A DNA stretch of 64,000 nucleotides. It comes from Pedobacter paludis. GTDB taxonomy: Bacteria; Bacteroidota; Bacteroidia; Sphingobacteriales; Sphingobacteriaceae. Made by a program: the position numbers and the translations under genes. Below are positions 62,921 to 64,000 of this stretch, piece after piece. Location: positions 310,001-374,000 of the forward strand of contig NZ_QGNY01000001.1 in NCBI RefSeq assembly GCF_003173575.1, in the 5' to 3' direction. A model generated the notes under the pieces. The model was given only the letters and a program-made list of their open reading frames with translations, did no database searches and was not told where the DNA came from. The stretch's first letter is position 1. Each line of letters begins with the position of its first letter.

Positions 62921-62951
62921 TTTGGTACTAAACAAATTATTTATAACTTTG
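62921..62951 (+). promoter_or_regulatory. Bacteroidetes-type promoter facing right
   Basis: TTTG (62921-62924), exactly 19 bases, then TAACTTTG (62944-62951): a full match to the -33/-7 consensus of the Bacteroidetes housekeeping sigma factor. The predicted start is near 62957, about 50 bases before the structured segment at 63004. An imperfect palindrome around GGTAC at 62912-62928 overlaps the -33 box and could be an Xre site. Confidence 0.65.
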
Positions 62952-63003
62952 TGTTACAAAAAAGATAATTAGCTTTGCGAAGGCTTAACAATATTTAGGC
63001 ATT

Positions 63004-63130
63004 CGCACTTAGAGTCTCGTGACTGGAACGTAGGAAATTCAAAGACGACGAGAGGATAGGTAAAAGTGCCTGCGCAAAATGGCGTGGGCCTGCCTTTCCG
63101 TCGTCAAGGTCTCCTACGACCTCAGTTGCG
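63004..63130 (+). ncRNA. Candidate structured RNA (or folded DNA element)
   Basis: Nested helices found by eye: closing helix 63004-63009 with 63124-63130 (one bulge); small hairpin AGTC/GACT 63013-63024; CGTAGGA/TCCTACG 63029-63035 with 63112-63118; GACGACG/CGTCGTC 63044-63050 with 63099-63105; and an apical 8-pair helix 63068-63075 with 63082-63089 (two wobble pairs, six-base loop). A consensus promoter starts 50 bases upstream on the same strand. A further GGTGGG/CCCACC hairpin (63134-63139 with 63158-63163) follows. It matches no RNA class that I know. Covariation is untested. Confidence 0.45.
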
Positions 63131-63483
63131 GTAGGTGGGTTCCACGCCTTTTTGCTTCCCACCAAAAGACGATAACCAAGATTTTAGATTTGTTTTAGCG
63201 AAGATTTTCTCGCTTACGCTCAAGAAAAAGGCAGGTGATTCCCAAACCTCTCGATAATGTTCGATGGGTTTGGAAATTAATTCACCGGCGATTGATTTAT
63301 ATCTGATGATATAAATCATCACTTAAAGCCTTTAAAAGAAATTCTTTGGGCATTTACCCAATAGTGAATGAAATAAATCAAACATCAAAAACTGCACCCG
63401 TTGGTGAATTATCAAAATTCTGACTTTATTTTGCAGATATTTTTTAATTAAATTTAACTAACAATTAACAGCCCAGCCTCCTC
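63131..63483. other. Region between structured element and sigma factor gene
   Basis: About 350 bases with two small hairpins (GGTGGG/CCCACC at 63134-63163; GCGA/TCGC at 63198-63213) and an AT-rich stretch before the sigma factor start. The 66-residue minus-strand frame at 63122-63322 is not supported. Confidence 0.4.
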
Positions 63484-64000
63484 ATGATGACCTCCGGAAA
63501 AGAACTGCCTAATGAAATGGAATTGTTCCAGCGATTTGCGCAAGGGGATATGGTCGCGTTTAAAAAGATTTATGACCAGTACAATCCACCACTTTCCTCC
63601 TTTATCCAGAAAATGGTCAAGTCTTTGGATCTTACCCAGGAAGTGGTACAGTATGTCTGGGTAGTGGTATGGAATGATAGAACGAAGCTGGAAAACGTTG
63701 CCAATCCAGCAGGCTACCTTCATCGACTCGCGCGCTACAAGACCTACAATTACCTCAAAAAAATTGCCCTTGACCGTGATCTGATGCAAAAGATGGCCAG
63801 AGTTTCCACCGAACTTCACAACGAACTCGAAGAAATGTTCGATCTCAAGCACCAGGAAGCGCTGATCAAAGATGCCGTACAAGAACTTTCCCCACAAAGG
63901 AAAAAAATATGGGAGATGAGCCGCACCCAGCACCTCAGCCATGAGGAAATTGCTGAAGCCCTACAGATTTCCAAAAGCACCGTCAATAACCAGATTGTCG
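63484..64000 (+). CDS. ECF-type RNA polymerase sigma factor (3' truncated by window)
   Basis: Translated by hand from ATG 63484; the frame is open to the window end (172 residues). Region 2 is visible as 'LFQRFAQGDMVAFKKIYDQY', 'DLTQEVVQYVWVVVWNDR' and 'NPAGYLHRLARYKTYNYL'. Region 4 is 'QELSPQRKKIWEMSR', 'LSHEEIAEALQISKSTVNNQI'. In Bacteroidetes such sigma factors are commonly followed by an anti-sigma (FecR) and SusC/SusD-type outer-membrane uptake genes; whether that holds here is outside the window. The minus-strand frame at 63454-63942 is its shadow. Confidence 0.92.
   Translation, partial: MMTSGKELPNEMELFQRFAQGDMVAFKKIYDQYNPPLSSFIQKMVKSLDLTQEVVQYVWVVVWNDRTKLENVANPAGYLHRLARYKTYNYLKKIALDRDLMQKMARVSTELHNELEEMFDLKHQEALIKDAVQELSPQRKKIWEMSRTQHLSHEEIAEALQISKSTVNNQIV

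Noticed and set aside
63122-63322. 66-residue minus-strand frame ('SVSEKIFAKTNLKSWLS')
   Set aside because: It overlaps the hairpins behind the structured segment and has no protein-like features beyond composition; probably a spurious translation of a repeated non-coding element.
63454-63942. 162-residue minus-strand frame at the right end
   Set aside because: It is antisense to a clear ECF sigma factor read on the plus strand from 63484; the minus-strand translation has no recognisable pattern.
1-64000. CRISPR array
   Set aside because: No regularly spaced direct repeats with unique spacers were found; the only tandem repeats are the pair at 62410-62452 and the IS end motifs.

Overview
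The window looks like a Bacteroidota chromosome, most likely Sphingobacteriaceae (Pedobacter or Mucilaginibacter type). The evidence is Bacteroidetes-specific conjugation genes (TraE to TraM, RteC), a Bacteroidetes-type promoter (TTTG, 19 bases, TAxxTTTG), Hc1-like histone and AT-rich ribosome-binding regions. No rRNA or intact tRNA gene was seen. The assignment is inferred from gene content.

Region 1 (1-9550) is chromosomal in character. It holds the end of a Wzm/Wzt polysaccharide ABC exporter with three glycosyltransferase genes, a GT14-like transferase, a decayed ferredoxin-like gene, a metallophosphoesterase and an orphan multi-PAS histidine kinase. It ends at a leftward terminator next to a 12-base piece matching the 3' end of a tRNA (probably tRNA-Lys). 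I read this as the left attachment site of an integrated element.

Region 2 (about 9565-50400) is the element's accessory part. Element-type genes (excisionase-like HTH, DUF6908-like, J-domain protein, RadC fragment, zinc-ribbon protein, several small regulators, one IS21-family insertion) are interspersed with cargo that looks like defence or nucleotide metabolism: (a) a 1261-residue YobI-like membrane P-loop NTPase; (b) an AT-rich three-gene operon of a cupin-like protein, a two-helix SLATT membrane protein and a membrane GGDEF protein (23785-25776); (c) a five-gene operon of a small unknown protein, a PfkB kinase fused to a nucleoside 2-deoxyribosyltransferase, a divergent adenylosuccinate synthetase, a dGTPase-type HD hydrolase and a Pol-beta-fold nucleotidyltransferase (26055-30807); (d) a restriction-like operon of HTH, PLD-SNF2 helicase, N6-adenine methyltransferase and SMC-like ATPase, with a divergent sacsin-like ATPase/DUF3883 protein (31027-44597); (e) a methyltransferase plus an unknown protein, divergent from an AlkB-like dioxygenase (47843-50034). 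The best candidates for an undescribed system are (c), followed by (b).

Region 3 (50165-62879) is a leftward conjugation module in the order RteC, unknown membrane protein, TraE, TraF, TraG, DUF3876-like lipoprotein, three tandem TraI-like paralogues, TraJ, TraK, TraL, TraM, a 474-residue protein and an Hc1-like histone. An Xre-type regulator lies upstream. No relaxase, coupling protein or integrase is in the window, so the element either continues outside it or is incomplete.

Region 4 (62880-64000) has a good rightward promoter followed by a roughly 127-base segment that folds into nested helices (candidate structured RNA or DNA element), then the 5' part of an ECF sigma factor that runs off the window.
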